From: Gautieria morchelliformis
Taxonomy: Eukaryota > Basidiomycota > Agaricomycetes > Gomphales > Gomphaceae
Assembly: GCA_015179125.1 (NCBI GenBank)
Contig: WHVA01000089.1
Span: forward strand, 186,001-250,000
Direction of reading: 5' to 3'
Length of the DNA: 64,000 nt
The notes under the pieces were generated by a model, which was not told the origin of the DNA, searched no databases, and saw nothing but the letters and a program-made list of their open reading frames with translations. Position 1 is the stretch's first letter. The number at the start of each line of letters is the position of its first letter. Positions 11,222 through 22,119 of this stretch are shown here, in pieces. A program made the position numbers and the translations under genes.

Positions 11222-12402
11222 AGGCCTCCACAGTAAATCTTGAGCTACTGGTGATGTGCTGGGGGTGGCCCAGATCGTAGTGCTTGAGATCCAGGTTGGC
11301 CAAATAATAGCCGTCGGGTATGTTGTCTATCGATTCCAGTGGCTCGCTTGTGCCCATGAAGGACGAACTGGGTGGGCTAGCCATTCATGCAATGAGGCCC
11401 GGCATGGGCTGGCTAGGGGCATGGTCCAGAGCGGAGATCCGGTCCACCAGTCCCATTGTGGCTCATGATGGCAAGGGGCCATTGTGCAGGACGATGGGCC
11501 AGCCACAGATTGTGGGGCTGGCTCTGCTTGTTTCACAGCCATGAGCTTGCAATTGCAGGGCCTGGATCAGTCTCCCCAGGTCCCACGATGTGGCACGCTC
11601 TGTCTCAAGCGCGTTGTCAATGTCACAAATCCATCCCTATCACACAAAAAACACCATTCACTCACGCCATGTCTACTCCAAACATCCCACTCCAACCCAC
11701 ACTGCATACATGCACTCATACCAGCCGCCCAATCCCTACCAGCCCACACACAACCTCATAAACCCACACATACCCACATACTCCACAATCTCACCCCTCC
11801 ATAGAACCACGGATCAACAGTCGATACAGCAAGCCGCGGACGTATCCCCAAGCCCAAGATCATCTGATCCATGGAGTGGCACTACAGCTAGCCTGCCATG
11901 CGCACACTTTTCCTTCCCATCTTTCCCTTCCACTTTGCCACCCACTTCTGATGTCTATTCCACATGCTCTCTCTTCCTTTCAATAGATAGAATATGTACA
12001 CACCACAGTAACCGGCACCACAAACCCCATAACCCATACCTCACACACATACCCACTTGTGCCGGTCACCCCTCTTCCACCCTAGCTCACTACACACAGT
12101 AGTTAAATAGCTGTCGTGTGTACACTAGATCACCAGTCAATCGTACTCACTTATTACCCATACAAGCTACCCCCTTGAGACGTACTACTTGCCTGAACTT
12201 TGTCTCACCACACACGTACATCGCGCAAACTATCTTCTCTCATATCACACTCGCACTCAATTCGACTTTGTTTCAAGTCTGAATCACACTCTTGTTCAAC
12301 AAGAATTCTTTAGACATTCTCATTCTTTACAGTCAAGACCCCTGATCTCCTCCTTCAGGGCTGCTACCTCCTGCTTAAGGCCATGGCTGCTTGCTTGCAT
12401 GT
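11222..12402. other. Retroelement-derived sequence, not assigned
   Basis: On the minus strand 11199-11620 has open coding-like frames (for example IDNIPDGYYLANLDLKHYDL, ending at 11199) that may be a gag remnant of a gypsy element in the opposite orientation. This is a guess from style, not a recognised domain. From about 11620 to 12360 the DNA is rich in CACA/CCTC on the plus strand without a convincing frame. A coiled-coil-like minus-strand stretch (LKQEVAALKEEIRGLD) lies at 12340-12390, just left of the hAT insertion, and joins the reading at 13537 when the hAT is removed. Confidence 0.35.
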
Positions 12403-13536
12403 AGTGATGGGCATGGCCTGGCCCAGGCCGTGGGCCAAGCCAGGCCGAGCCACCAATAGGCCGGGCCAAGCCAGGCCAAAGCCGTCGGCGCAGCCGGCTC
12501 CATGGCCCGGCTCAGGTTTTTCCAGGCCAAAGCCGAGCCAGGAAGCCGTGGCCTGGCGAGCGCCTAAATACAAGATCTTCGGTCACAAAAAAGGATATGT
12601 CTGCTCTGATACTGGCAGCGAATATAATTTTTTTCGATGATAGCGTAGTTACAGTCTCCTTATCCCTTACTCTTTACCCCACTTGCTATGCCCCGCCCTC
12701 GCATCGCTGATTCTGATAGCGAAATTGAGGCAGTTAACGGCGCCGACAGTCACAAGCACCAGACGTATGGTGAAACCCAGTGCGGCGTTGTGTGATCGTT
12801 AGGATCCCCTAACGATCAAAAATGTCCCACTCATGCTGCTTCTCCTCCGCGCGCGCGACACCTCGAGCTTCTTCCTAATCGCTGCGCGCTCCCTCTCACG
12901 CTCCTCGCCAGTCTTCTCGTTCTCGCCTTCACCGCGCTCCCCGTCCGCGCTGGACGCGTCGATGTCCATGCCCGCGCCTGCAGCGCCCAGCTAGCCGCGC
13001 GTCGCCGCGCTCCACAGTGCTAATCCGCACGCACTTCATCTGCCTGCCGTCCGCGTCCCCGCGCTCGGCCTCTGTGACCCGAGCAGCTCGTGGCCCATCC
13101 CCCCGCCGCACTCCGCGCGTCGCGGATGCGCACTGTCCGGACCGTGGGGTTGTGCTCTGCACGATGGGCCCGGGCACGCGTCGCAGTCACAAGCACCGGA
13201 CGTGTGGTGAAACCCAGTGCGGCGTTGCGTGATCCCCTAAATGTGACCCGGCAATGCATCAAGAAGACAGGTGCAGGAGACAAAACAGCCCCGATGATAT
13301 CATCGACAACGAGGAGGAGCTTGAATACCTTTTGGTACGCTACATACAATATAAGAATGATATCTTGTCTACAAGGCTATTCCCCCACCAACAGGCCATG
13401 GCCCAAGCCAAGGCCAAGCCGGAGCCAAGCCAGGCCAAGTGTTAATGGCCTGGCTCAGGTTTTTAGCAAGCCAAAGCCAGGGCAAGCCGGGCCAAAGCCA
13501 CGGCTTTCAGGCCAAGCCAGGCCGTGCCCATCACTA
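12403..13536. mobile_element. Non-autonomous hAT element, 1134 bp
   Basis: Ends are TAGTGATGGGCATGGCC on the left and the inverse (GGCC...GCCCATCACTA) on the right. Both are followed inward by GGC-rich sub-terminal repeats (AGGCCAAGCCAGG variants), typical of fungal hAT elements. It is flanked by a perfect 8-bp duplication CTTGCATG (12395-12402 and 13537-13544), the hAT signature. No transposase is encoded. A 51-bp internal direct repeat (12747-12797 and 13184-13234) brackets a GC-rich stretch. A palindrome with 9-bp arms GATCGTTAG/CTAACGATC lies at 12794-12817. Confidence 0.85.
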
Positions 13537-13548
13537 CTTGCATGTCCC

Positions 13549-13908
13549 TTACTGCATGGTGTTTGACCTTGTCAACCCACGCTGGCCACACCATGTGTAT
13601 GGCATTTCCAATGTCCTTTTCGCCAACTGAATATGGTTGCCATTGGTGGTGGCCTTCAGGTGTGCCATGCAGGTGGGGCAGTTATTGCACCCATTAGGAT
13701 GGACTATGGCTAGGCTATCCTTCCATCCCATGATTTTCCAGAGCTCCTCTGACGCTGTAGGAGCACTAAGGATAGCAGCGGCCCCTTGCTTGGGGGCCAT
13801 TGATCGTGTCGTGGACATCGACTGATTGATGTCGATTCTGTCTTTGGGTGGGATCATCTTTGTTAGGAGATGATGGGTGATGGTGGTAGCTTTCAATAAG
13901 TGATGCAC
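13549..13908 (-). CDS. Unrecognised minus-strand ORF with a CxxC motif
   Basis: About 119 codons are open on the minus strand. A cysteine motif NGCNNCPTCMAH suggests a metal site. A second open frame overlaps it and runs, once the hAT element is removed, into LKQEVAALKEEIRGLD near 12360. It may be a decayed retroelement gag or a short host gene interrupted by the hAT. I do not recognise a family. Confidence 0.25.
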   Translation of the reverse strand: MHHLLKATTITHHLLTKMIPPKDRIDINQSMSTTRSMAPKQGAAAILSAPTASEELWKIMGWKDSLAIVHPNGCNNCPTCMAHLKATTNGNHIQLAKRTLEMPYTWCGQRGLTRSNTMQ

Positions 13909-13980
13909 CTCAGAAAGATCTGAGGTGAAAATTTAACCATGCCGCTGCCAGCGTGCCACGTGTGGGACACATGACTGATG

Positions 13981-15313
13981 CAACCTAATGTCTTTTGGGT
14001 AGGTTGCATGGCTTTGTCAGTATAAGTATTCCCCAGCACATATATGCGACAGGAATACTTAAGTGAATCTCTGGGCTCAACGACTCCTTACAATATCGGC
14101 TTGCAAGCTTGTGGAAGCGTCGAGTGGCAACCAGGCATCTCGCAATGCATAATGATATATACGTACACGTACACGCTTTTCCGGTATTAAGTATATTACG
14201 AACATTGCTTTTCCCATTACACCCGTTTGCAGTACCTAAGGCGCACGTCGGATTTGCTTCCGTTTCAGCGCGCAAACTTCGAACAACGATATCTTGCTTG
14301 ATATTGCTCCGATTCGCCTGAAATTTCATATCTGAAGCTATGTGGACCATAGCTAGGGCATAGAACTAAAAAACCCGAATAAAACAAGCATTTTTTATTT
14401 TGCATTTTGGGTGCTGAGGGGGGAACAATGTCAAGCTTAGCTTACTGTATGTAGTTCAATGCAGGTTTTAATTCTGTTTGCTACTTTGTACTAATGGTGA
14501 GAACCCACTACAGGAGAATCTCCAGAAGAGGGTGTCATAGGATTGGAGAGGAAGGGCTTAGCTTCTTCTGACATTGGATCAGTGAGATCTGACGGTAGGT
14601 GTTCATTCTCAATGTCGGATTTCCTCCTGTGTAGCATAAGCCCCGAAAATCTGAGGGATCATATAACGTGGAACATACGCGTCATCAAAGTTCGTAATAG
14701 CATCTTTGATCCCTTCCGCACCGAGTGCCAATGCACCATAAGGCAACTTCGCCGATCCTGACACGTTCTTGAGCTCGGAAACCGCAGGGGCGCACACATA
14801 TGCGGTGGGGTGAGGGGCACGGAGGTGCTGGGGTGGGCGAGCTGGTGTAGGAGGACGGGGTGGTGGGGGAGCGGGAGGCGGTGGGTGCGGGTGCGGGTGC
14901 TGGTGCTGGTGTGTGTGCGGGTGCAGGTACGGGTGCAGGTGCGGGTGCGATTGCAGCACGGACGACACGGAGCTCATCATGAGGAGACTGGGCATACGGT
15001 TAGCAGGGTGCGGGGGCGTCTACACACCTTGACACCCAGGGGACTCCACGCAGGGGACATGGGGGATACCGGCCCAAACGGCAGCCGGTAGAGGGACGGG
15101 AGCGCGGACATGACACAACTGGGCTGGCAGCCCTCGAGGCGTGCGAGGGCGTCGCCGCGGTTGGTGTTGCGGTAGCACGTGGAGGCGCGGGACGTGGCGG
15201 TGGTCATCACGAGGGTGTTGACGGTAGGAGTGATGGAGCCGCGGTCGGTTGGGGTGCGGGTGGACGACAGGAAGGAACTGCTTGTGCTTGTACGAGTAGA
15301 AGGGGCGCTTCAA
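13981..15313 (-). repeat. Repeat family R1, copy 1 (proline-rich coding region plus 3' block)
   Basis: The minus strand from about 15000 encodes a His/Pro-rich stretch, then VSELKNVSGSAKLPYGALAL and IKDAITNFDDAYVPRYMIPQ. In an overlapping frame there is RKSDIENEHLPSDLTDPMSE up to about 14500. The same sequence occurs at 24700-25300 in the opposite orientation with few differences. A second block (14000-14215, KSNVRNILNTGKACTCTY in one frame) is shared with 44470-44690. The coding potential in both copies suggests a real multi-copy gene or transposon ORF. I do not recognise the protein. Confidence 0.6.
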
Positions 15314-15571
15314 GTCACAATGGTGGACTTGTAGTTGGGACGCGTGACAGCCCTTTCAGTGAGGATGTAAAGTAAGCATAAGTAGCAAACTCACCAATAA
15401 AAACGGGATAGTGGCCATTCGACACCTTAAAATTACACTTGAGTTGGGGTTCAGCATTGGGAGTAAGGGTGCAAATGCTGTCGCACGATTCATGTCATAG
15501 AATTCTTGGTCAGGGTGTGTGTTTCGGGAACTTCCATTCTCCTTGTATGTACTACCCACACCATTGCTCAT

Positions 15572-16777
15572 ATGCCTCGCCCTGGCAACCCTAAACCTGT
15601 TCGTCACATGTACAGCAAGGATCTGCGGGATCGCATTATACACCAAAAATTCAAGCTCAACAAGAAATCAACCGATATTGCAATTGACCTCGATATGTCA
15701 CTACATGTAGTTCAACGCACAATCCAACTCTGGCGGGATGTTGGAGACGTCGTGGCAGAGCCAAAGCGGCTATCTCATGGGTCAAAAAAGACCTCAGCTC
15801 AGAGTGAAGTAAGTAATTCATGTCTGTGTTTAGCTGTAGCTTATTTTATTTTATAACAGTTTCTTCTTGCGCTTCTTGAACGCTCGCCCGATCTTTACCT
15901 CGATGACCTTGTCAAAGAGCTAGAGGTGCAGCATGGTATTTTAGTAAGTATATCAACTGTCTGGAGGACACTTCGACATCTTGGCTTGCAAAGAAAGAAA
16001 GTGAGTCATTAAATCCTCCAAGAATGACAACCTTTATATTTGTCTCCAATCCAGCTTTCACGGGCAGCCGCAGAGCGCTGTGAAGCCTCGCGGACTGCTT
16101 TCCAGTTTCGTATTGGTAGTGAACCACTGGACCGTTTGGTTTTCACAGATGAAAGCGCAATTGACCTTCGCACAACGTATAGACTAATGGGATGGGCTTA
16201 CAAGGGATGTAGGCCTCGAATGCGAGCACGTTTCCAAAGGGGCGAAAGGTAACGATTTGTGCACGGGCCTCCATTATTGTATCGCTAATATCCACTCAGA
16301 TTTTCAATCCTTCCGGCGCTCTCACAAGATGGAATCATCTATAGCCATATCAAATTAGGGGCCTACGATGGTCCAGAGTTCCTTGGGTTTCTGAAGGGCC
16401 TTTTAGAGGTAATGAACCCTTACCCAGCACCACAGAGCGTTCTTGTTATGGATAACTGCGCCATTCACCACATACCTGAGGTCTCACTCTTATGTGCCCA
16501 AAGGTTTTTACCATTATAAACTGTTTTCACTAGTGTCTAATCTTGCATTTGCAGAGGAATCAAACTGATGTATCTTCCGCCGTACTCGCCTGATCTCAAC
16601 CCGATCGAAGAATCATTCTCCTTCATCAAAGCTCACCTCAGATGTCATGGTGCCGAGTTCCGTGCATGTGTTGCAAGTAAGGAGAGGGCTGAGCTATTCA
16701 TGTTTCTCTATGAGGCACTGGATCGGATTACACGCAGACATGTGGGAGGGTGGATGAAGGACTGTGGCTATCTGTAG
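15572..16777 (+). CDS. DD34E transposase (Tc1/mariner-IS630 type), five exons
   Basis: Exons 15572-15808, 15860-16000, 16055-16248, 16300-16503 and 16555-16777 join in phase with GT-AG introns of about 51 bases. The ATG at 15572 gives [15 protein letters not shown]. The N-terminus is a helix-turn-helix ([27 protein letters not shown]). A second HTH follows in exon 2. The DDE_3 catalytic residues are Asp in VFTDESAID, Asp in VMDNCAIHH and Glu in NPIEESFSF, with 34 residues between the second Asp and the Glu. The length (about 333 aa) is normal for the family, and all catalytic residues are present, so it may be active or recently so. I did not find convincing terminal inverted repeats around it. 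Confidence 0.85.
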
Positions 16778-16968
16778 TGCAGTTGTACTACTGTAATGTA
16801 ATTTTTTTGTTGTCAGAATGTTGAAAATTATCTGCAATGTGATGGATGATATTGGTAAACAACACTTAGTAGTGCAAAAAGTACTCATTGTAAGTGCCCG
16901 CTCTTCCTACAGTGGCTACAGGATCTCATAATATTATATGTCATGTGTTACATGCGGTCTTTCCCAGC

Positions 16969-18605
16969 TCATCCTCTCTCTTCACCTGTCATTTCCCCCT
17001 CCTCGACTCTCTCTTCACCTGTCATTTCCCCCTCATTAACATAATCCCAACTCTCTGGCAGGTCTGAAAGAGATTCAAGCCCAATCGTTACATACTGCTT
17101 GTATTGCTTGGTGGCCTGTAAAGTGTACTCATCGGCGTCCGAAAATACGACCTTAACGAAGTCTGGTTTCAGCCATTCCAGAGCAGTCTCCCGAGAAAGC
17201 GTTAACCATTGAATCAAGAGGTTGGAGAATGGCAAGCCCGTGGAGAATTTTTTTGCAGCATCCTGTTGCTTTAACCTATCAAGGAAACTTCCCCTAGCTT
17301 GTAACACAGGTAACACATCGGAGAGCATTGTTTGACGGTAATTCTGTTCTAGTAGCACGAGTGCCCCCTTGGTCTCCAGAATCTCCAGAATAGACCAAAA
17401 TAAAACCCATATAAACGACTCCAGGTCATCAATTACTTGGTGCACAACTTGCGTTCCAGAGTCCCAAGCAACAATCAGCACCTGAGACATGAAAGGCAGC
17501 GTACCCTAGAACCATGTAAATCACAAGCCGCACACAACAACTAAAGACCCACCGAGCAATGCTTTGCTAATTCCCGCTTCTGATCCATCCAACGAATCGC
17601 CTGGTCCCCATCGCATATGAATCCCACACATCTAGTAACTTCTCGAGTCATGGCAAAACTGAAGCAAACATAAAAAAAAGAAAGGACTGATGTGAAAGAC
17701 GGTACGTACTCTGCCACAGGCGGCCGCTCAGCTTCATCCCTCAGCATGACATTCCCGACGCTTACGTCGCGGTGCAACCAGCCGTTCTTAAACAGCCCAA
17801 AATGCCCTGTCAATCACCATTATAGGTAAATCATGTCCGATGCCCTCTTCGTTCACATACCCAACATGGCGTGCACTATGCAACACACGAGCAATCGAGG
17901 ACTTTGTGCAGCTCGCAGTGACGTCCCTCGGGTCTCAAAAACAGATCACATATGTATTCATTTGTCAAGCCTAACCCCGGCGTATGGCTCTGGCGCACAC
18001 ACGGGCCAATACGTTGCGTCATCAGGTATGAGCTTATCCATTCCGTCCTCGACAGGGTATGAGGCAAGGATGTCTGGCAGTCCAAATCCGCCCGATAACG
18101 CTCCAAACATTGTGCCTTCTTCGTTATGGGTTTTCAATGGCCATGAATCTTTCAGAATGACAGTGTCCGGCAAGAGAAAAGATATGCCTCCCTTCAACCT
18201 CAAGGGTTCTCGACCGTCAGTCTCTTTTCCAGGCTGAGAACGCGGGGGTTGGTGACTTCATAAGTTATACCGGTGAGTGGACGGAGGTTGAGCGGGAGAA
18301 CCATCGGTGGCAGTTGCACCTTCAAACTCAATTGTTAACTACTGGCCCAGATCTCTAAACGTCAAAACGCACCCTTCTTGACCAAAAGATACACACGCGT
18401 TGCTCGTCCGCGAACGCAACGTCGGTCACAAAGTGTTTTCGAAATCTTGAATATACCCCTCTCGGGAATCGCAATGTCTGTGATGGTACGAGTAGTATCG
18501 ATTCCAGCGTGGTTTGTGTCAGTCCAAGAATTAATCCCAACCACTCCGCGAACAAATCCTTTAAAGCCTCCCTCCTTCGAGAGGTCAAGTTCCGGCGTAA
18601 CAACC
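16969..18605 (-). pseudogene. FunK1-type protein kinase, C-terminal part (split gene)
   Basis: Minus-strand segments in order: TPELDLSKEGGFKGFVRG and RGIFKISKTLCDRR (18360-18600), PDTVILKDSWPL (17958-18203), GWLHRDVSVGNVMLRDEAER with the catalytic HRD-x4-N (17720-17790), and GTLPFMS, HQVIDDLESFIWVLFWSILE (17380-17500). This is the arrangement of the fungal FunK1 kinases, a basidiomycete-expanded family. Short introns separate the segments. At least one stop lies in frame near 18270. The N-terminal part is at 21124-21850, and the two are separated by the element 18606-21123. The C-terminus has a 2x rep of EGEMTGEER. Confidence 0.8.
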
Positions 18606-18798
18606 TGTAAAGATATCTATCTTAAGCCTCAGGTCACAAGAGCACGACAGAACTTGACCAATGTGTGGTATTCTGATGCTACGTAGTGACAGTGTAAGGG
18701 TAAGATGCGATCAAGCTGGGGAACCACCGGCGGTTCCCACGCACTACTGTACAGTGGGGTCTTGTGGACCCCCCCCCCTCTGAATCCACTTCTTTACA
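18606..18798 (-). repeat. LTR-like direct repeat, 3' copy
   Basis: Read on the minus strand it starts TGTAAAGAAGTGGATTCAG and ends ATATCTTTACA. It contains the near-palindrome GGAACCRCCGGCGGTTCC (imperfect in this copy) and a run of G. It pairs with 20930-21123. Confidence 0.7.
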
Positions 18799-18804
18799 CC
18801 CTCC

Positions 18805-19414
18805 CCTTCTAGAAGGAACCCACTGGGTGAGCCAAAAGAAGCGCCCCTTTGACCTTGAGAAAGGGATGGGTGTGTGGACCAGGTCATTCTGATGTACCTC
18901 AGAATAACCGCAGATCTGATGCCTCAGATCTGACATGAATGGCATGATGTCATGACATGGCATCATGGCAGATGTGTTGGCATAGTTCCAACACATCTGT
19001 TCTGGTGTTCATCATTCTGAACACCAGTGGTTGTGCCGGCTTCGCCGGCACTCCCCGGTTGTAGTGGGTGGTTGGTTGGTTTGGGGGCATGGTTCTTCCC
19101 CCTCTGAAACGAAACCCACGGTTGAGAACAACTTGAATGCTCTCAAACCCACAGACAGGTGATGTCTGTGGGGAACTGAACAGCCAATGATCTAGGAATC
19201 ATTGGTGCCTAACTGCGAAGGATAGCAGTTATGCAGCCATAGGACCCGGCAGGGCCCTATGCAAGGAATAACCAAGCGGTCAATAATTGACCGCTTTGTG
19301 ACACGATGTCACCCGTAGGACTCAGAGGAGCCCTACGCAAGGGAAATTACCGAAGCGGTCAATACTTGACTGCTTCATGGCTGAACGGGCCAGCGGCTGC
19401 ATACAGCCACTGGG
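18805..19414. repeat. Hairpin array: at least 15 short inverted repeats in about 600 bp
   Basis: Consecutive inverted repeats with 6-12 bp arms and 3-11 base loops: 18805-18816, 18845-18865, 18886-18905, 18911-18932, 18943-18967, 18969-18999 (12-bp arms CAGATGTGTTGG/CCAACACATCTG), 19002-19027, 19033-19051, 19083-19102, 19148-19172, 19184-19205, 19210-19231, 19238-19261, 19274-19296, 19298-19312, 19314-19337, 19352-19376 and 19389-19414. Most are perfect. The region is outside the ORF except for its last part. Function unknown; it could form RNA structure, an extruded DNA cruciform series, or be a by-product of how the element replicates. Confidence 0.8.
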
Positions 19415-20869
19415 CACTAAGCTCTCAGTCGTCATTTCCGAGTCAGGTTCTGAAGCGACCTGCTCTCTGACGATCTGTTGGATCGTCTTGCGGTTGTCCG
19501 TTGGGGCAGCCGATTGCTCCTGAGGTTCGTTTCCGAACCTTACGTCCTGTTCGACCGGGATGGCTGGCGGCGGCCTTCGCTGCTTGTCCCACTCCTCTCG
19601 GCGTGGGCTTTCCGTGTCGTGACTGCGTTCATTGGCTGCGGACTGTCGCGAGCTAATGGCGGTGGTTCCGCAGGGGGCCGGCAATGCGGCGGTTGTGACA
19701 TATGCCGCAACCGGGATCTTCTGGGGACCTTTGGTGGGTCCCCAGATGCAGATGCATGCCCCTTGGGGCGTGCCCCACCCTCCCTCCTTGACAGGAGAGA
19801 GCCTGGCGGCCGGGACCACCTCTGGGCCCGCGCGCGAACGCGGACGCGGCGGTGGGCCGGCCCTGGCACGCGGCAGGGAGCCCCAGCAGCCTGGGTGTCT
19901 GCTGGGGACCCGGTGCGCCGCGTGGCACCCGCCACTGACGGGGGCGGCCCTGCATGCGGCCGCGAGCAAGGGCGGGTGCAGCTTTCGCGGCCTCTGGGGG
20001 CCCCTTGAGGGCTCCCAGCGGTGGGTGCACGTATTTTGGGACGTGCAGCCCCGTTCCCGCTCGCTGGGAGCGAGCAGGGCGGCCGGGATGGCGCCTGGGG
20101 TCGCGCACGACCGCGGATGACGCTGCACGCCGGGCGCGGCGTGCGCAGCGTCTGGCCGACTCTGGGGGCCTCTGGAGGGCCCCCTGAGGTGGATGCACGC
20201 TCTAAGGAGCGTGCACCACCGTTCCCACTCGCTGGGAGCGAGTGGGGCGGCCGGGGCGGTACCTGGGGCGCGCGGATGTCGTTGCACGCCGGGCGCGGCG
20301 TGCACGACTTCTGGCCGGCTCTGGGGACCTCTGGAGGGTCCCCACAGGTGGATGCACGCTCATTAGAGCGTGCACCACCGGTCCCACTGGCTGGGACCGA
20401 GCAGGGCGGCCGGGGCGGCAGCTGGGGTGCGCGGATGACGCTGCGCGCTGACGGCGGCTTACGCGGGCTCCCAGCAATCCTGGGGGACTCCTGGGCATTC
20501 CACAGGGTGGATGCACACACCAGGTGGTGTGTGCCGTCGTCCGCAGCCGTCTGGGGCGGCCTGGAGCGCGGATGCACGGTGTGGGCGGTGGAGGCGGCGT
20601 CGACGAGTGCAGCGTCACGTCGCATGTCACGCACAGCGTGGCTGAGGGTGCTGGAGGTGCCGTGGCGCGTGGATGCGTCCCAGAGGGACGCCATCGCGTT
20701 CGTCCATGGCCCTGCAGAGGCTTTGCCAACGCTCCTCGCTGGCCTCTGCCCAGAACCACGCCTCGCTGGGCGTCATCTCGCATGCCTTCACCCAGCGAGT
20801 GAGCCGTCCCTTCCTCCTCTTCATCATCGAGTCCAACTCGGACTCGGAATATTCCCGCGATGAAAACAT
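19322..20869 (-). CDS. Repeat-rich ORF(s) of the hairpin element
   Basis: The minus strand starts MFSSREYSESELDSMMKRRK at 20869 and is followed by a Trp-rich stretch (WFWAEASEERWQSL). That frame stops at 20627, but two other frames are open across the GC-rich centre. They end with QQIVREQVASEPDSEMTTES and a stop at 19322. A frameshift, splicing or sequence variation would be needed for one protein. The centre contains 4-5 tandem DNA units of about 160 bp (starting near 20021, 20187, 20347 and 20508), each with hairpins such as GCACGCTC-taag-GAGCGTGC. The protein does not match a family I know; by position it could be gag-like. Confidence 0.4.
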
Positions 20870-20929
20870 CGTGGCGACAGCGTTCTCAACGGCGCACCGC
20901 CGTCTGCACTGCAGTCTTTTTTAAAAGAC

Positions 20930-21123
20930 TGCAGAAGGTTCAAGAGTGGCTTGATACCTGTTTATCACAAGGGCACACTGAATTCAACCAGTTTGTGGTA
21001 ATTCAGATGCTACGTAGTGACGGTGACAGGTAAAGATTAAGCTGGGGAACCGCCGGCGGTTCCCACGCACTACTGTACAGTGGGGTCTTGTGGACCCCCC
21101 CCCTCTGAATCCACTTCTTTACA
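20930..21123 (-). repeat. LTR-like direct repeat, 5' copy
   Basis: Partner of 18606-18798. It carries the perfect 18-bp palindrome GGAACCGCCGGCGGTTCC at 21045-21062 and is followed inward by the palindrome CTGCAGTCTTTT-tt-AAAAGACTGCAG at 20908-20933, which overlaps its inner end. Confidence 0.7.
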
Positions 21124-21850
21124 CAACCAGACCCATGCGAGAATAAAATCCGAAGCACACCCCCATCGTTGTGTTGTTGAAATGGATAACAGTGACGAAG
21201 AGTCTATCCAATCGGTGTGTGAACATACAGCGCGTGTATGTGCTTGACTGCAGGATCAAACCAGGCCAGTTATTCTTCACCTCTATGCAAATTTCAGCCT
21301 CGTTCCATGAGAGCTCCGGCTTCGAGCCTCGGCTCTCACCAACAGACTGACAACCAACAAGGTCTGGTTTTAGGGGGGAGTCTTTGTCAAGTCCTTCAGT
21401 CATTTCCCGACCGTACACGTAAAACTGAAGACCTCGGTGGATATTGCCATTCGGCAGCTTTTGGGAGGAGATGGACAGAATCTGGTTGAGTAACCACCCC
21501 AATGGCGCATAATGAGCGCTTTCTGGACCAGTGCGGCTGGGCCATTCCTTGAAAGTGTCGGTTGGGCTGTCCCAGAACATGCCAGGTTTCAGTTTGGATA
21601 GGACAGCGTCGACAATTTTTTGATCTGCCCGACAGCACTCTTCAAGCAGAGAATTACTCTCGAATATCGCACCGGAGAACTCGCCCTTCATCAGCTTTTT
21701 CAAATCATCCTGGGTCCGAATGTGTGATTCATGAGATTTACTGGAACTGACGCTATATGGTGTGCTCGTCATCAACGGAAGCTTGAGAGATTGGGGCGGT
21801 GTTGATGGCATCTGGAATAACAAATATCGAGAATTAGAGGCAGACAACAA
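21124..21850 (-). pseudogene. FunK1-type protein kinase, N-terminal part (split gene)
   Basis: The minus-strand ORF starts MLSASNSRYLLFQMPSTPPQ and contains SPLKPDLVGCQSVGESRG, then AEICIEVKNNWPGLILQSST and YSRMGLVV. This is the usual N-terminal FunK1 module before the kinase fold. It breaks at the element boundary at 21123. The continuation is at 18605 and below. The ATG at 21850 is the first in the frame; an upstream exon is possible. Confidence 0.75.
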
Positions 21851-22119
21851 GTAAAGAACTATGTTGTGCGAGTCTGAGAGGCAGAGCTGTTGTCAACATG
21901 CGGACAAGTCACATGACAAGTGAACCATCTACACTCTTGCGGTGTGTTGGTGGTAGCGGCCTCAAGGTTAAATACCAATAATGTGCTGTGCGCTGCCTCA
22001 GACGGTACTAAGGCCGCCGATCTCAAATATCCATAATTCTCTAAATTGTTCTTTTTGATGTATCTGGTAAATCTAATTATTGTGTCCTACTGGCATAATT
22101 CTGCTTGCCTCCCTCCCTC

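Larger units (their letters stand above)
18606..21123 (-). mobile_element. Hairpin-packed non-autonomous LTR-type element, 2518 bp
   Basis: Terminal direct repeats lie at 18606-18798 (193 bp) and 20930-21123 (194 bp). The outer ends are TGTAAAG and CTTTACA (7-bp inverted). The target duplication is CAACC at 18601-18605 and 21124-21128. Removing the element and one CAACC joins the two halves of the FunK1 gene in frame (GLVV to VTPELDL), which confirms the boundaries. The direct repeats are clearly diverged from each other, mostly in their outer 50 bases. No RT, protease, integrase or transposase is visible. Read on the minus strand it has a 5' repeat, a hairpin (CTGCAGTC...GACTGCAG), a repeat-rich ORF, a hairpin array and a 3' repeat. 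It resembles TRIM/LARD-type elements in layout, but the hairpin content is unusual. Confidence 0.7.

Noticed and set aside
12929-13349. Overlapping ORFs in the GC-rich centre of the hAT element
   Set aside because: All frames are open because of base composition; Arg/Ala-rich text without motifs.
15314-16968. Terminal inverted repeats for the DD34E transposase
   Set aside because: Weak similarity (CAGTGAGG against CACTGTAGG) between flanks was too poor to support element ends.
18766-18782. C/G homopolymer run as an assembly error
   Set aside because: The same run is present in all three copies of the LTR-like repeat, so it is a family feature, though its exact length may be uncertain.
18805-19414. 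CRISPR-like array
   Set aside because: There are no direct repeats with unique spacers, the stems differ, and the organism is a eukaryote.
19478-20863. Long plus-strand ORFs over the hairpin element
   Set aside because: GC-rich palindromic DNA leaves both strands open; the minus strand has the better start and end text, though neither is proven.
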